The notes: generated by a model not told the origin, from the sequence alone. Shown: positions 1 through 8,325, counted from the stretch's first letter. The stretch is DNA of 64,000 nucleotides from Nonomuraea montanisoli (GCF_013363975.1 NZ_JABWGN010000026.1:19615-83614), one strand, 5' to 3'. Program-made: numbers and translations.

Positions 1-504
1 GTTGAACCCGCCGTTGACCAGGATGAGCGACCAGATCGAGTCCACCATCCCGAACTCGTAGAACTCGCGGTAGATGCCGACGAGCATGGCGGTCGGCTGG
101 AACATCTGGGTGACGAGCACGAGGATGAGGAACGCCGTGCGGCCCCGGAAGTTGTGCCGGGCGGAGTAGTAGGCGGCGGGCAGGGCCACGAGCAGCACGA
201 GGATCGTGGACCCGGCGGCGACCTTGAGGGTGACCATGAGGTTGCCGGCCAGGCCGCTGCTCCAGAAGCCGGTCAGGCTCGACAGGTCCCACTTCGTGGG
301 CAGCAGGGTGGCCTCGCGCAGCGTGTCCTGGGGCCGCAGCGAGGTGATCAGCATCACCAGGTACGGGAACACGAAGACGAACGCGATCACGTAGGCGACG
401 GCCGCGGTGATCGTGGTCTTGAGCTTCGGCATGGCCCGCCGGCCGGGGGGCCGGGGCCGGGCGTGCTGGTGGCCGGTGGCCGGGGGCGCGGTCGTGACGG
501 CCAT
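1..504 (-). CDS. Sugar ABC transporter permease, MalG type (C-terminus cut by window edge)
   Basis: Inner-membrane subunit of a carbohydrate importer. About 168 codons are visible; the protein continues beyond base 1, so the EAA loop that docks the ATPase is not seen. After a basic, proline-rich N-terminus a first membrane helix (about residues 30-55) leads into a segment with SLRPQD, typical of MalG/UgpE-type permeases, followed by further hydrophobic helices. The ATG overlaps the TGA of the upstream permease (TGATG), so the two are translationally coupled. It is the third gene of the operon that starts with the binding lipoprotein at 2736. The DasR-like operators upstream suggest an aminosugar or chito-oligosaccharide substrate (DasC-like); that is inference. 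Confidence 0.85.
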   Translation of the reverse strand, partial: MAVTTAPPATGHQHARPRPPGRRAMPKLKTTITAAVAYVIAFVFVFPYLVMLITSLRPQDTLREATLLPTKWDLSSLTGFWSSGLAGNLMVTLKVAAGSTILVLLVALPAAYYSARHNFRGRTAFLILVLVTQMFQPTAMLVGIYREFYEFGMVDSIWSLILVNGGFN

Positions 505-1388
505 CAGGCCACCTCCTTGTTCCAGCGGGAGACCTTGAGGAAGATCACGGTCAGGACGAGCACCATGCCGAAGTTGACCACGGACATGGCGGCCGACTCT
601 CCGATGTTCGAGCCCTTGAGGATGAACATGAGGATCGTCGAGGTGGCCGTGGAGTAGCCGGGCTGGCCGTGGGTCATCGCCCAGATGATGGGGAAGCTGT
701 TGAAGACGTTCATCACGTTGATGAGCGCGGCCACGGTCAGGGCGGGCCGCAGCAGGGGCAGCGTGATGGACCAGTAGGTGCGCAGCTTGGACGCGCCGTC
801 CATCTTGGCCGCCTCGTAGACGTCGGCCGGGATGGTGGCCAGGCCCGCGAGCAGCGCGTACGTGGTGAACGGCACGGAGACGAAGACGGCGACGAAGATC
901 AACCACGGCATGGCGGTGGAGGCGTCGCCGAGCTGGTCGGCCGGGGCGCCGCCGAGCGCGTCGATGAGGCCGAGCTTGAGCCGGATCTGGTTGATGACGC
1001 CGACCTCGGGGTCGAGCATCCACTTGAAGACGATCGCGGTCATCAGCACGGACGCGGCCCAGGGCGCGATGAGCGCCCAGCGGGCGACGCGGCGGCCGGG
1101 GAAGCGCTGGTTGAACAGCTGGGCGAGGGCGAGGGAGATGAGGACGGTCAGGGCGACGACGGCGACGACCCAGATGACGCTGCGGACCATGATGTCCGCG
1201 AAGTCCTTCTCGCCGAACAGCTTGTCGTAGTTGGCGAAGCCGTAGAAGCCCTGTTCCACTCCCCGCCGGTTGATCTTGAGGAACGACGACCGGATCATCT
1301 CGACGACGGGCCAGAGCACGACGAGCGCGATGAGCACGACGGCGGGCCCGGTCCAGGCCAGCGGCTCCAGGGCGCGCAACCTTCTCAT
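504..1388 (-). CDS. Sugar ABC transporter permease, MalF/UgpA type
   Basis: A 294-residue inner-membrane permease of the CUT1 sugar importer family. It has an N-terminal helix (about residues 14-32), a periplasmic loop, and further helices. The EAA loop that contacts the ATPase is clear: YEAAKMDGAS followed by ITLPLLRPAL near residues 190-215. It lies between the binding lipoprotein gene and the MalG-type permease and overlaps the latter by one base. A strong hairpin separates it from the lipoprotein gene and may lower its expression relative to that gene. No ATPase gene is seen; many actinobacterial CUT1 systems use a shared MsiK-type ATPase encoded elsewhere. Confidence 0.88.
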   Translation of the reverse strand: MRRLRALEPLAWTGPAVVLIALVVLWPVVEMIRSSFLKINRRGVEQGFYGFANYDKLFGEKDFADIMVRSVIWVVAVVALTVLISLALAQLFNQRFPGRRVARWALIAPWAASVLMTAIVFKWMLDPEVGVINQIRLKLGLIDALGGAPADQLGDASTAMPWLIFVAVFVSVPFTTYALLAGLATIPADVYEAAKMDGASKLRTYWSITLPLLRPALTVAALINVMNVFNSFPIIWAMTHGQPGYSTATSTILMFILKGSNIGESAAMSVVNFGMVLVLTVIFLKVSRWNKEVA

Positions 1389-1406
1389 GAACTACCTTCC
1401 AGGACG

Positions 1407-1444
1407 GTACGGCCGGCGTCCCGGCTGCGAGACGCCGGCCGTAC
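1407..1444 (-). terminator. Intra-operon hairpin between binding protein and permease genes
   Basis: A perfect 14-bp inverted repeat (1407-1420 and 1431-1444, arm GTACGGCCGGCGTC) with a 10-base loop. It sits between the stop of the binding lipoprotein gene and the start of the MalF-type permease. There is no T-tract, so it is more likely an attenuator or 3'-end stabiliser that keeps binding-protein mRNA in excess, as in other sugar operons, than a full terminator. Confidence 0.6.
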
Positions 1445-1458
1445 GGTGCGCCGAGGGG

Positions 1459-2736
1459 TCAGCCGGCGTCGGCGGTCTTCTGGAGCTCGCCGAGCACCTT
1501 GGCCGGGTCGTCCTTGACGGCCCCGCCGATGGTCTGCTTGATCGCCGGGTTCACGTCGGCCCACTTGGGGTCCTGGAACGGATAGAAGCTGGCGTTGGGC
1601 AGCGCGTCGAGGAACGGCTTGAGCTTCTCGTCGCTCGACAGCTTCTGGATGCCGCCGTTGGTGACGGGCAGCAGCTTGTACGTGTCGCTGATCTTCTGGG
1701 CGGCGGAGCCGGTGTAGAAGAAGTCGAAGAACTTCTTGATCTCGGCGGCGTGGCCGTTCTTGTTGAACGCCATGATCCAGTCCATGACGCCGAGCGTGGT
1801 GTCGAGCGGGCCGGACTTGCCGGGGATGGGCGCGACGCCGTACTTGTCCTTCAGGCCGGCCGCGTCGAAGATCGGGATGGACATGGGGCCGCCGTTGACC
1901 ATGCCGACCTTGCCGGCGCCGAAGTCCTCCCAGACCGTCTTGCGGTCCTTGGTGCCCGGGTTGGGGGTGGTCAGGCCGGCGTTGACCAGGCCCTTGAGGT
2001 AGGTGAACGTCTCGATGTTCTGCGGGGAGTTGATGGCCCACTTGCCGGAGGCGTCCTTGTAGCCGCCGCCGTTGCCGAGCATCCACAGGAACGACTCGCC
2101 CTGGGCCTCCTCCTGGCCGAGGGGCAGGCCGAACGGCTGGCTGACGCCGGCCTTCTTCAGCTTCTCGGCGTCGGCCTTGAGCTCGTCCCAGGTCTTGGGC
2201 GGCTCGCTGATGCCGGCCTTGGTGAACAGCTCCTTGTTGTAGAACAGGGCGCGGGCGGAGGAGACGAACGGGATGCCGTAGGCGGTGCCGTCGACCTTGC
2301 CGAACTCGGCGAACTTCTGCAGCATGTCGCCGGAGACGTTCGGGGAGAGCACCTCCTCGACCTTGTAGAGCATGTCGTCCTTGGCGAAGCCCGAGTAGTC
2401 GCCGGTCTGCAGGATGTCGGGCACCTGGCCGTTCTGGACCATGGTGGCGACCTGCTTGTCGATGTCGTTCCAGTTGATGACCTGGACCTCGACCTTGATG
2501 TTCGGGTTGGCCGCCTGGAACTCGTCGACGACGCCCTTCCAGAACGTCTCGCCGGAGTTGGGCTTGCCGGGGCCGTCGCCGTAGTCGGCGGCGACCATCT
2601 TGAGGGTGACCTGGCCTCCGTCGGAGGACTTCTGGTCGCCGGACGAGCCGGAGCCGCCCGAGCCCGAGCCGCAACTGGACAGGACCAGCATGGCCGCCAC
2701 GCCGAGAGCGGCGCCGCCCGCAAGCTTGATTCTCAC
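1459..2736 (-). CDS. Extracellular sugar-binding lipoprotein of ABC importer
   Basis: A 425-residue family 1 solute-binding protein. The GTG at 2736 is chosen because AAGGCGG lies just upstream and it gives a clean lipoprotein signal: basic start, hydrophobic core, lipobox LSSC with the cysteine near residue 22, then a Gly/Ser-rich linker. The mature part shows the usual SBP pattern (FQAANPNIKVEVQ, DILQTGDYSGFAKD, YNKELFTKAG, PKTWDEL, PFGLPLGQEE). It starts an operon with two permeases. The two GGTCTANACC-type operators 130-190 bp upstream suggest control by a DasR-like GntR repressor and hence uptake of chitobiose/GlcNAc-type sugars; the ligand is inferred from the operators only. Confidence 0.88.
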   Translation of the reverse strand: MRIKLAGGAALGVAAMLVLSSCGSGSGGSGSSGDQKSSDGGQVTLKMVAADYGDGPGKPNSGETFWKGVVDEFQAANPNIKVEVQVINWNDIDKQVATMVQNGQVPDILQTGDYSGFAKDDMLYKVEEVLSPNVSGDMLQKFAEFGKVDGTAYGIPFVSSARALFYNKELFTKAGISEPPKTWDELKADAEKLKKAGVSQPFGLPLGQEEAQGESFLWMLGNGGGYKDASGKWAINSPQNIETFTYLKGLVNAGLTTPNPGTKDRKTVWEDFGAGKVGMVNGGPMSIPIFDAAGLKDKYGVAPIPGKSGPLDTTLGVMDWIMAFNKNGHAAEIKKFFDFFYTGSAAQKISDTYKLLPVTNGGIQKLSSDEKLKPFLDALPNASFYPFQDPKWADVNPAIKQTIGGAVKDDPAKVLGELQKTADAG

Positions 2737-2865
2737 CTGTGTACCGCCTTCTCGTCGGACGGGGTCCTGCTGGTCCGTACCAGTTGCCGTCCCGCCCAGA
2801 GGGATTTGGGGGTGCGTGAGCCGTCTCGCCACGCGTTTGCGTCAGCGTAAGCCCGCTTTCGACAG

Positions 2866-2879
2866 CCGGTCTATACCGG
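2866..2879. promoter_or_regulatory. DasR-like operator (dre), promoter-proximal copy
   Basis: CCGGTCTATACCGG, a near-palindrome with the GGTCTA/TACC core of GntR-subfamily DasR sites. It is centred about 137 bp upstream of the binding lipoprotein start. It deviates from the best-known core (TGGTCTAGACCA) at one central base and the flanks. Confidence 0.6.
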
Positions 2880-2922
2880 CTCGTCTCGGTTCGGCAACAT
2901 CTGCGGCTGAAACTGCTCACAA

Positions 2923-2936
2923 CCGGTCTAGACCAG
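2923..2936. promoter_or_regulatory. DasR-like operator (dre), distal copy
   Basis: CCGGTCTAGACCAG contains the perfect palindrome GGTCTAGACC (2925-2934), matching the DasR core at all ten positions. It lies 57 bp (centre to centre) from the first copy and directly after the stop codon of the acyl-CoA dehydrogenase gene, so it belongs to the sugar-transporter promoter. Confidence 0.72.
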
Positions 2937-2938
2937 AG

Positions 2939-4801
2939 TCAGGTGATCTTCCTGCGGAGGTTCTCCCCGCCCTCGGGCGCGCCGACCCACGGTCCCTCGA
3001 TCGACGGGTCGAGGACGCCCTCCTCCAGGAACCCGTAGCGGCCGTCGAGGACGTACCGGGCCAGCCGGACGTCCGCGCTGTCGGTGTTGTCCCAGAGCCG
3101 GGTGAACAGGGCGTCGGCCCGCCGCCTGGCCTGCCGGCAGAAGGTGTCGGCCAGCTCGTACGGCCGGCGTCCCAGGTCGGCGGCGTCCTCCTCGGCCCGG
3201 ACGCAGGCCGCGGTCATGGCGAACAGCTCGGCCCCGATGTCCACGATCCGGCCGAGGAACGCCTGCCGGTGCTCCAGCCGTCCCTGCCAGCGGGACATCC
3301 CGTAGAACAGGGACCGGGCGAGCTTGCGGCTGGTCCGCTCCACATACCGCAGGTGGTGGGCCAGAGGGCCGAAGTCGGCGTACGAGGTGGGCAGGTTGCC
3401 CGTGCCGGCCACCAGCGTCGGCAGCCAGCGGGCGTAGAAGGCGCCGGCCCGCCGCAGCGCCCGGGCGCGCGCCTGCGGCGGGGCGTCCGGGTCGATCAGC
3501 TCGCCGGCCGCCGACAGGTGGGCGTCGACCGCCTCGCGGGTGATGAGCAGGCGCATGATCTCGGAGGAGCCCTCGAAGATGCGGTTGATGCGGGAGTCGC
3601 GCAGCATCTGCTCGGCGGGCACGCCGCGCTCGCCGCGGGCGGCCAGCGACTCGGCGCTCTCGTAGCCGCGCCCGCCCCTGATCTGGACCAGCTCGTCGAG
3701 CACCTGGTAGGACAGCTCCGAGGCGTACAGCTTGGCCAGGGCGGCCTCGATGCGGATGTCGTTGCGCTGGTCGTCGGCCATGCGGCTGGTCAGGTCGCAG
3801 ACGGCCTCCAGGGCGTACGCGGTGGCCGCGATGAAGGAGATCTTGGTGGCGACGGCCTCGTGCCGCCCGACGCTGCGGCCCCACTGGACGCGGGCGTTGC
3901 CCCATTCGCGGGCGATCTTGACGGCCCACTTGGCGTTGCCCGCGCAGGTGGCGGGCAGGGAGAGGCGGCCGGTGTTGAGCGTGGTGAGGGCGATCTTCAG
4001 GCCCTGCCCCTCGCGGCCGACGAGGTTGCGGGCCGGCACCCTGACCTGGCGGAACTCGGTGACGCCGTTCTCGATGCCGCGCAGGCCCATGAAGCTGTTG
4101 CGGCGCTGCACCGTGATGCCCGGCGTGTCGGCCTCGACGACGAACGCGCTGACCTTCTCGCCGGTGCGGGCCATGACGACGAGCAGGTCGGCGACGACGC
4201 CGTTGGTGGTCCACAGCTTGACGCCGTCCAGGACGTACTCGTCGCCGTCGCGCACCGCGGTGGTGGACAGGCGGGCGGGGTCGGAGCCGACGTCCGGCTC
4301 GGTCAGCAGGAACGCGGAGATCTCGCCCCGCGCGCACCGGGGCAGGAACTCGCGCTTCTGCTCCTCGGTGCCGAACAGCTTCAGCGGCTGCGGCACGCCG
4401 ATCGACTGGTGCGCCGACAGCAGGGTGGCCAGGGCGGGGCAGTACGAGCCGACCAGCATGAGGGTGCGGCAGTAGTACAGGTACGGCAGGCCGAGCCCGC
4501 CGTACTCCTCGCCGATCGTGATGCCGAACGCGCCGAGCCCCGCCAGGCCCTTGACCACCGCGTCGGGCACCTGGGCGGTGCGCTCGATCTCGGCGGGGTC
4601 GACGTGCGCGTCCAGGTACCTGCGCACCGCGCGGACGAAGTCCTCGCCCCGCTTTGCCGCCTTTTCGGCGGGTGCGGGCGCTGGGCGCACGAGGTCCAGC
4701 CGGAAGTCTCCGAGGAACAGTTGCTTGGCGAAGCTGGGGCGGGTCCATTCCTTCTCGCGGGCCTGCTCGCCGAGCTCTCTCGCCTTCGCGTACTCGCTCA
4801 T
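2939..4801 (-). CDS. Acyl-CoA dehydrogenase, long form with C-terminal extension
   Basis: A 620-residue flavoprotein that oxidises acyl-CoA to the 2-enoyl form in beta-oxidation. The order is N-terminal helical domain, FAD-binding middle domain (LLTEPDVGSDPARL, then LWTTNG), C-terminal helical domain with RGGRGYE and INRIFEGSSEIMRLLI. The Glu of FEGSSE is the usual position of the catalytic base. About 180 further residues follow, as in VLCAD/ACAD9-like enzymes, giving a length well above the normal 380. The start at 4801 has GGGAGG upstream. The chain length preferred cannot be read from sequence. Confidence 0.9.
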   Translation of the reverse strand: MSEYAKARELGEQAREKEWTRPSFAKQLFLGDFRLDLVRPAPAPAEKAAKRGEDFVRAVRRYLDAHVDPAEIERTAQVPDAVVKGLAGLGAFGITIGEEYGGLGLPYLYYCRTLMLVGSYCPALATLLSAHQSIGVPQPLKLFGTEEQKREFLPRCARGEISAFLLTEPDVGSDPARLSTTAVRDGDEYVLDGVKLWTTNGVVADLLVVMARTGEKVSAFVVEADTPGITVQRRNSFMGLRGIENGVTEFRQVRVPARNLVGREGQGLKIALTTLNTGRLSLPATCAGNAKWAVKIAREWGNARVQWGRSVGRHEAVATKISFIAATAYALEAVCDLTSRMADDQRNDIRIEAALAKLYASELSYQVLDELVQIRGGRGYESAESLAARGERGVPAEQMLRDSRINRIFEGSSEIMRLLITREAVDAHLSAAGELIDPDAPPQARARALRRAGAFYARWLPTLVAGTGNLPTSYADFGPLAHHLRYVERTSRKLARSLFYGMSRWQGRLEHRQAFLGRIVDIGAELFAMTAACVRAEEDAADLGRRPYELADTFCRQARRRADALFTRLWDNTDSADVRLARYVLDGRYGFLEEGVLDPSIEGPWVGAPEGGENLRRKIT

Positions 4802-4868
4802 GGCATCCTCCCGCCGACGTTACGCCCCCTGGGAATGCCTGTGTACCCGGCGCTCCGGCGAGATCACC

Positions 4869-6140
4869 TCAAGGGATCGTCACGCGTGCCACCGGGCGGC
4901 GGGCCGCGGCGCGCGTCGCCACCAGGGCCACCAGCGCCAGTACGGCGGGCACCAGCAGGTACGGCCCGCAGCAGGCGAGCGCGGCGAGCGCGAGCACGGT
5001 CGCAACCACGGCCATGACCCGCAGCCGCCCGCGGGGCAGCACCCGCACGGCCGCCGCCACGCCGGCCGCGGTCACCGCCGCCAGGCAGGCCGAGGTGGCC
5101 CGCATCAGCGTGTCGAGGTCCACGGTCCAGACCAGCGCCAGGGCGGTCGTCGCGGCGGTCGCCACGGCCAGCAGCCCGAGGCTCCGGTACGGCGTGCGGC
5201 CGGGCCCGCCGCCCCGCGCGAACCAGGCGGGCAGCGCGCCGTCCCTGGCCAGCGCCGCCCCTAGGCGGGAGGCGCCGGCGACGTAGGTGTTGATCGCGCC
5301 GAAGGTCAGCAGCACCGCGACGCCGCCGACGACCGGCCGGGCGGCGGAGCCGGCGCCGACCTCCAGCAGCGCGGCCAGCGGCACCGGGCTCTCGGCCGCG
5401 CGCCGGCCGAGCACGCCGATCGTGGTGAGGGCCACGCCCAGGTAGAGGACCGTGATGACGGCCAGGGTGGCCACGGTCGCCCGGGTGAGCCCACGGCCGC
5501 CGGCGAACTCGGCCGACAGGTGGCTGGCGGCCTCCCAGCCGACGAAGGCGAACAGCAGCACCCCGGCCGCGTCCACCACCCCCGTCAGGCCGTACGGGGC
5601 GAAGGGGGTGAAGTTGGCGGCCGCGGCGTGCGGCGCGGCGGTGAGCACGGCGCCGGCCAGCACCGCGACCAGGGCGAGCACCATGCCGAGCTGGAGCCCC
5701 CCGGAGGTGCGCAGCCCCGCGGCGTTGGCCGCGAACGCCACCAGGAGCAGCGCCGCGGCGACCGCCCAGGTCCCGCCGCGGGAGTCCAGGCCGAGGGCGG
5801 CGGCCACGTACTCGCCGCCCACCAGCGCCCCGGCCAGCGCGCCCACGGGGATGACGCCGTAGAACCACCAGCCGACGACCGCCGAGGCGCGCCGGCCGAA
5901 CGCCAGCGCCGCGAAGCTGGCCACTCCCCCGCCGTCGGGGTAGCGGGCGCCGAGCGCGGCGAAGGTGAGCGCCACCGGCACGCTCAGCAGCAGCAGCGCG
6001 GCCCACGCCAGCACCGAGGCGGGCCCGGCCGCGGCGGCCGCGAGGTGCGGCAGCACCAGCATCCCCGGCCCGAGCACCGCGCCCACGAGCAACGCCGTCC
6101 CCTGCGCGGCCCCGAGCCGCCCACCGATCTGTCCTGTCAT
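4869..6140 (-). CDS. APC-family amino-acid permease or exporter
   Basis: A 423-residue integral membrane protein with about 12 hydrophobic helices. The first helix contains GAVLGPGMLVLP, the unwound Gly-rich substrate segment of APC carriers. Overall form and length resemble YjeH-like exporters of hydrophobic amino acids and methionine. It is divergent from an Lrp/AsnC regulator 80 bp away, a common arrangement for Lrp-controlled amino-acid carriers. The start ATG at 6140 begins close to the first helix. Direction of transport is not visible. Confidence 0.8.
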   Translation of the reverse strand: MTGQIGGRLGAAQGTALLVGAVLGPGMLVLPHLAAAAAGPASVLAWAALLLLSVPVALTFAALGARYPDGGGVASFAALAFGRRASAVVGWWFYGVIPVGALAGALVGGEYVAAALGLDSRGGTWAVAAALLLVAFAANAAGLRTSGGLQLGMVLALVAVLAGAVLTAAPHAAAANFTPFAPYGLTGVVDAAGVLLFAFVGWEAASHLSAEFAGGRGLTRATVATLAVITVLYLGVALTTIGVLGRRAAESPVPLAALLEVGAGSAARPVVGGVAVLLTFGAINTYVAGASRLGAALARDGALPAWFARGGGPGRTPYRSLGLLAVATAATTALALVWTVDLDTLMRATSACLAAVTAAGVAAAVRVLPRGRLRVMAVVATVLALAALACCGPYLLVPAVLALVALVATRAAARRPVARVTIP

Positions 6141-6220
6141 ACCCCGAAAAACTAGTCATTCGCCTGCTCTGATGGGGTAGCAGCCGAACAGTCGGCCGGA
6201 ACCGGTGCGAGACTGCCGTC

Positions 6221-6676
6221 ATGGACGAACTAGATTCGGCGATCGTGCGCCTTCTCCAAACAGATGCGCGCCAGTCCAACCGCGAGCTGGCCCGCAAGCT
6301 CGGCGTGGCGCCCTCCACCTGCCTGGAACGCGTCCGCGCGCTCACCCGCCGCGGCGTGATCCGCGGCTACCACGCCGACATCGACCCCGCGGCGCTCAAC
6401 CGGTCGGTCCAGGCGATGGTGTCGGTGCAGGTGCGCCCGCTCAGCCGGGAGGTCATCGACGCGTTCAAGCAGTCGGCCGCCGAACTGCCGGAGGTGCTCA
6501 GCGTGTTCGTGCTGGCGGGCGGCGACGACTTCCTGCTGCACGTCGCGGTGCAGGACCTCGACCACCTGCACGCGTTCCTGCTGGACCGGCTGAGCAAGCG
6601 GCGCGAGATCGCGGGCTTCCGCACGTCGGTCATCTTCCAGCAGGTCCACGACACCGCCCCGGCGCGGCTGGACTAG
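6221..6676 (+). CDS. Lrp/AsnC-family transcriptional regulator
   Basis: A 151-residue protein with the AsnC signature order: LDSAIVRLLQTDARQSNRELAR and the recognition helix around GVAPSTCLERVRAL (residues about 5-50), then a RAM ligand-binding domain with GGDDFLLHV (residues about 65-145). Family members sense amino acids and act as dimers to octamers. It is divergently placed to the APC permease, and the 80-bp gap probably carries both promoters; it is therefore a likely regulator of that carrier. Confidence 0.9.
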   Translation: MDELDSAIVRLLQTDARQSNRELARKLGVAPSTCLERVRALTRRGVIRGYHADIDPAALNRSVQAMVSVQVRPLSREVIDAFKQSAAELPEVLSVFVLAGGDDFLLHVAVQDLDHLHAFLLDRLSKRREIAGFRTSVIFQQVHDTAPARLD

Positions 6677-6708
6677 CTTCTCGACGAAGGCTTCGCGGAA
6701 ATAATCGC

Positions 6709-6738
6709 TTGCGCCCCTTCCGGGACGCCCCTTACCGT
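6709..6738 (+). promoter_or_regulatory. Housekeeping-type promoter for a leaderless short ORF
   Basis: TTGCGC (6709-6714), 18-bp spacer and TACCGT (6733-6738). The -10 ends 7 bases before an ATG at 6746, the geometry of leaderless actinobacterial transcripts. That ATG opens a 5-codon ORF (MRFFL, 6746-6763). Confidence 0.45.
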
Positions 6739-6745
6739 CTAGGAC

Positions 6746-6763
6746 ATGCGTTTCTTCCTGTGA
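6746..6763 (+). CDS. Possible 5-codon leader peptide MRFFL
   Basis: ATG CGT TTC TTC CTG TGA begins exactly where a leaderless transcript from the TACCGT box would start. Its TGA overlaps the ATG of a 46-codon reading frame (TGATG). It may be a regulatory leader peptide; no database support can be claimed. Confidence 0.3.
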   Translation: MRFFL

Positions 6764-6903
6764 TGAGCGGGGCCGACCCCGATCGGCCCGGCCACTCGGC
6801 AGCCCATCCGCCGGCGGTGTCCACTCCCGCCGGCGAGTCCGTCCCAGACGCGGCAGCTGAGCTTGTCGACCGGCTTTCCCCAGCCGCGTCACGAGTCACG
6901 TGA
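6763..6903 (+). CDS. Possible small protein coupled to the leader ORF
   Basis: A 46-residue reading frame starting MSGADPDRPG and ending just before the Shine-Dalgarno of the next small gene. It overlaps the stop of the 5-codon leader, so translation could be coupled. Composition is Pro/Ala/Ser-rich with no hydrophobic segment. It is not recognised, and coding status rests only on position. Confidence 0.25.
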   Translation: MSGADPDRPGHSAAHPPAVSTPAGESVPDAAAELVDRLSPAASRVT

Positions 6904-6914
6904 AGGAGCCTCGT

Positions 6915-7058
6915 ATGCGAGTACACGCCAGCGGTAAGCGAAAGAAGAACGCCCCGAGTCTTCCGGGGACCCCGGCGTCGCCGGCGCCCCGGAAGATGCC
7001 CAAGATGCCGCAGCGGCCGGTCGCGCCGCCGCGGCGCATCCCGCCCAAGGGGCGCTAG
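6915..7058 (+). CDS. Small basic Pro/Lys/Arg-rich protein (47 aa)
   Basis: The ATG at 6915 has a good Shine-Dalgarno (AAGGAG, 6 bases upstream). The product starts MRVHASGKRKKN and is strongly basic and proline-rich, ending PPKGR. There is no membrane segment. It could bind nucleic acid or ribosomes, but no family is recognised. It ends before the strong hairpin at 7124, which would terminate it and the convergent thiolase gene. Confidence 0.6.
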   Translation: MRVHASGKRKKNAPSLPGTPASPAPRKMPKMPQRPVAPPRRIPPKGR

Positions 7059-7123
7059 ACCACTACCGGGATGGTGGTGAGTGCGGCGCGCGGCCCGTAC
7101 GCCATGGGCCCCCGCACACCACC

Positions 7124-7160
7124 GCGGCGCCCCGGCCTCCCCGTGGGGCCGGGGCGCCGC
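7124..7160. terminator. Bidirectional terminator hairpin between convergent genes
   Basis: A perfect 14-bp inverted repeat (7124-7137 with 7147-7160, arm GCGGCGCCCCGGCC) with a 9-base loop, lying between the stop of the small basic protein and the stop of the convergent thiolase gene. No T-tract is present. Confidence 0.6.
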
Positions 7161-7179
7161 GCTGGACCTCTGCTCGGGA

Positions 7180-8325
7180 TCAGAGCCGTTCGATGACGGT
7201 GACGTTGGCCTGGCCGCCGCCCTCGCACATCGTCTGCAGGCCGTACCGGCCGCCGGTGCGCTCCAGCTCGTGCAGCAGCTTGGTCATGAGGATCGCGCCC
7301 GTGGCGCCCAGCGGGTGGCCGAGGGCGATGGCGCCGCCGTTCGGGTTGACCCGGGCCGGGTCGGCGCCGAGCTCCTTGATCCAGGCGAGCGGCACCGGGG
7401 CGAACGCCTCGTTGATCTCCACCACGTCGATGTCGTCGATCGACATGCCGGCCTTGTCCAGCGCCTTGCGGGTGGCGGGGATCGGCGCGGTCAGCATGTA
7501 GACGGGGTCGTCGCCCATGAGCGCGAGCTGGTGGATCCGCGCGCGCGGGGTGAGGCCGTGCTCGCGGACCGCCCGCTCGGAGGCGATGAGCACCGCGCCG
7601 GAGCCGTCGGAGATCTGCGACGAGGTGGCCGCGGTGATCCGGCCGTCCTCCTTCAGCGTCTTCAGCTCGGCCATCTTCTCCAGCGTCGTGTCCGGACGCG
7701 GGCCCTCGTCGTCCTCGACGCCGTTGACCGGGGCGATCTGGTCGCGGAAGTAGCCGTTGGCGACCGCCTTGGCGGCCCGCTGGTGCGACTCCAGCGCGAA
7801 CCGCTCCAGCTCCTCCCGGGTAAGGCCCCACTTCTGGCACATCAGCTCCGCGCCGCGGAACTGCGAGATCTCCTGCTTGCCGTACCGCTCGCCCCACAGG
7901 TCGCCGAACGGGAACGGCATGCCCTTCTCCAGCGCCGCCGTGATCGAGGCGCCCATCGGCACGATGCTCATGGACTCGACGCCGGCCGCCACGACGAGAT
8001 CCTGGGTGCCGGACAGCACGCCCTGGGCGGCGAAGTGGACCGCCTGCTGCGAGGAGCCGCACTGCCGGTCGATCGTGACGCCGGCCGTGGTCTCGGGGAG
8101 TCCGGCCGACAGCCACGCGTTGCGCGCGATGTCCATGCTCTGCGGGCCGAACTGCATCACGCACCCCATGATGACGTCCTCGACCGCCGCCGGGTCGACG
8201 CCGGTGCGGTCGATCAGCGCCTTGAGCGTGTGCGCGGCCAGGTCAGTGGGGTGGACGGTGGAAAGGCCGCCCTTCTTCTTGCCGACCGGGGTGCGGACCG
8301 CCCCGACGATGTACGCCTCTGCCAC
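7180..8325 (-). CDS. Thiolase, acetyl-CoA C-acyltransferase
   Basis: A 381-residue thiolase that cleaves 3-ketoacyl-CoA with CoA or condenses two acyl-CoAs. The nucleophilic Cys lies in DRQCGSS near residue 89, the histidine motif is GHPLGATG, and the second catalytic Cys is in MCEGGGQ near the C-terminus. That last motif has Glu where GxGGG usually has Ile or Gly, a subfamily feature. The start is GTG at 8325 with AGGAGG upstream. The preceding inverted repeat AACCGA-N7-TCGGTT is a likely operator. Probable role is fatty-acid degradation with the nearby acyl-CoA dehydrogenases. Confidence 0.9.
   Translation of the reverse strand: MAEAYIVGAVRTPVGKKKGGLSTVHPTDLAAHTLKALIDRTGVDPAAVEDVIMGCVMQFGPQSMDIARNAWLSAGLPETTAGVTIDRQCGSSQQAVHFAAQGVLSGTQDLVVAAGVESMSIVPMGASITAALEKGMPFPFGDLWGERYGKQEISQFRGAELMCQKWGLTREELERFALESHQRAAKAVANGYFRDQIAPVNGVEDDEGPRPDTTLEKMAELKTLKEDGRITAATSSQISDGSGAVLIASERAVREHGLTPRARIHQLALMGDDPVYMLTAPIPATRKALDKAGMSIDDIDVVEINEAFAPVPLAWIKELGADPARVNPNGGAIALGHPLGATGAILMTKLLHELERTGGRYGLQTMCEGGGQANVTVIERL

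Noticed and set aside
1270..5017. Very long plus-strand open frames opposite the ABC transporter and acyl-CoA dehydrogenase genes
   Set aside because: High-GC DNA keeps antisense frames open. The minus-strand frames carry clear family motifs and ribosome sites; the plus-strand ones do not.
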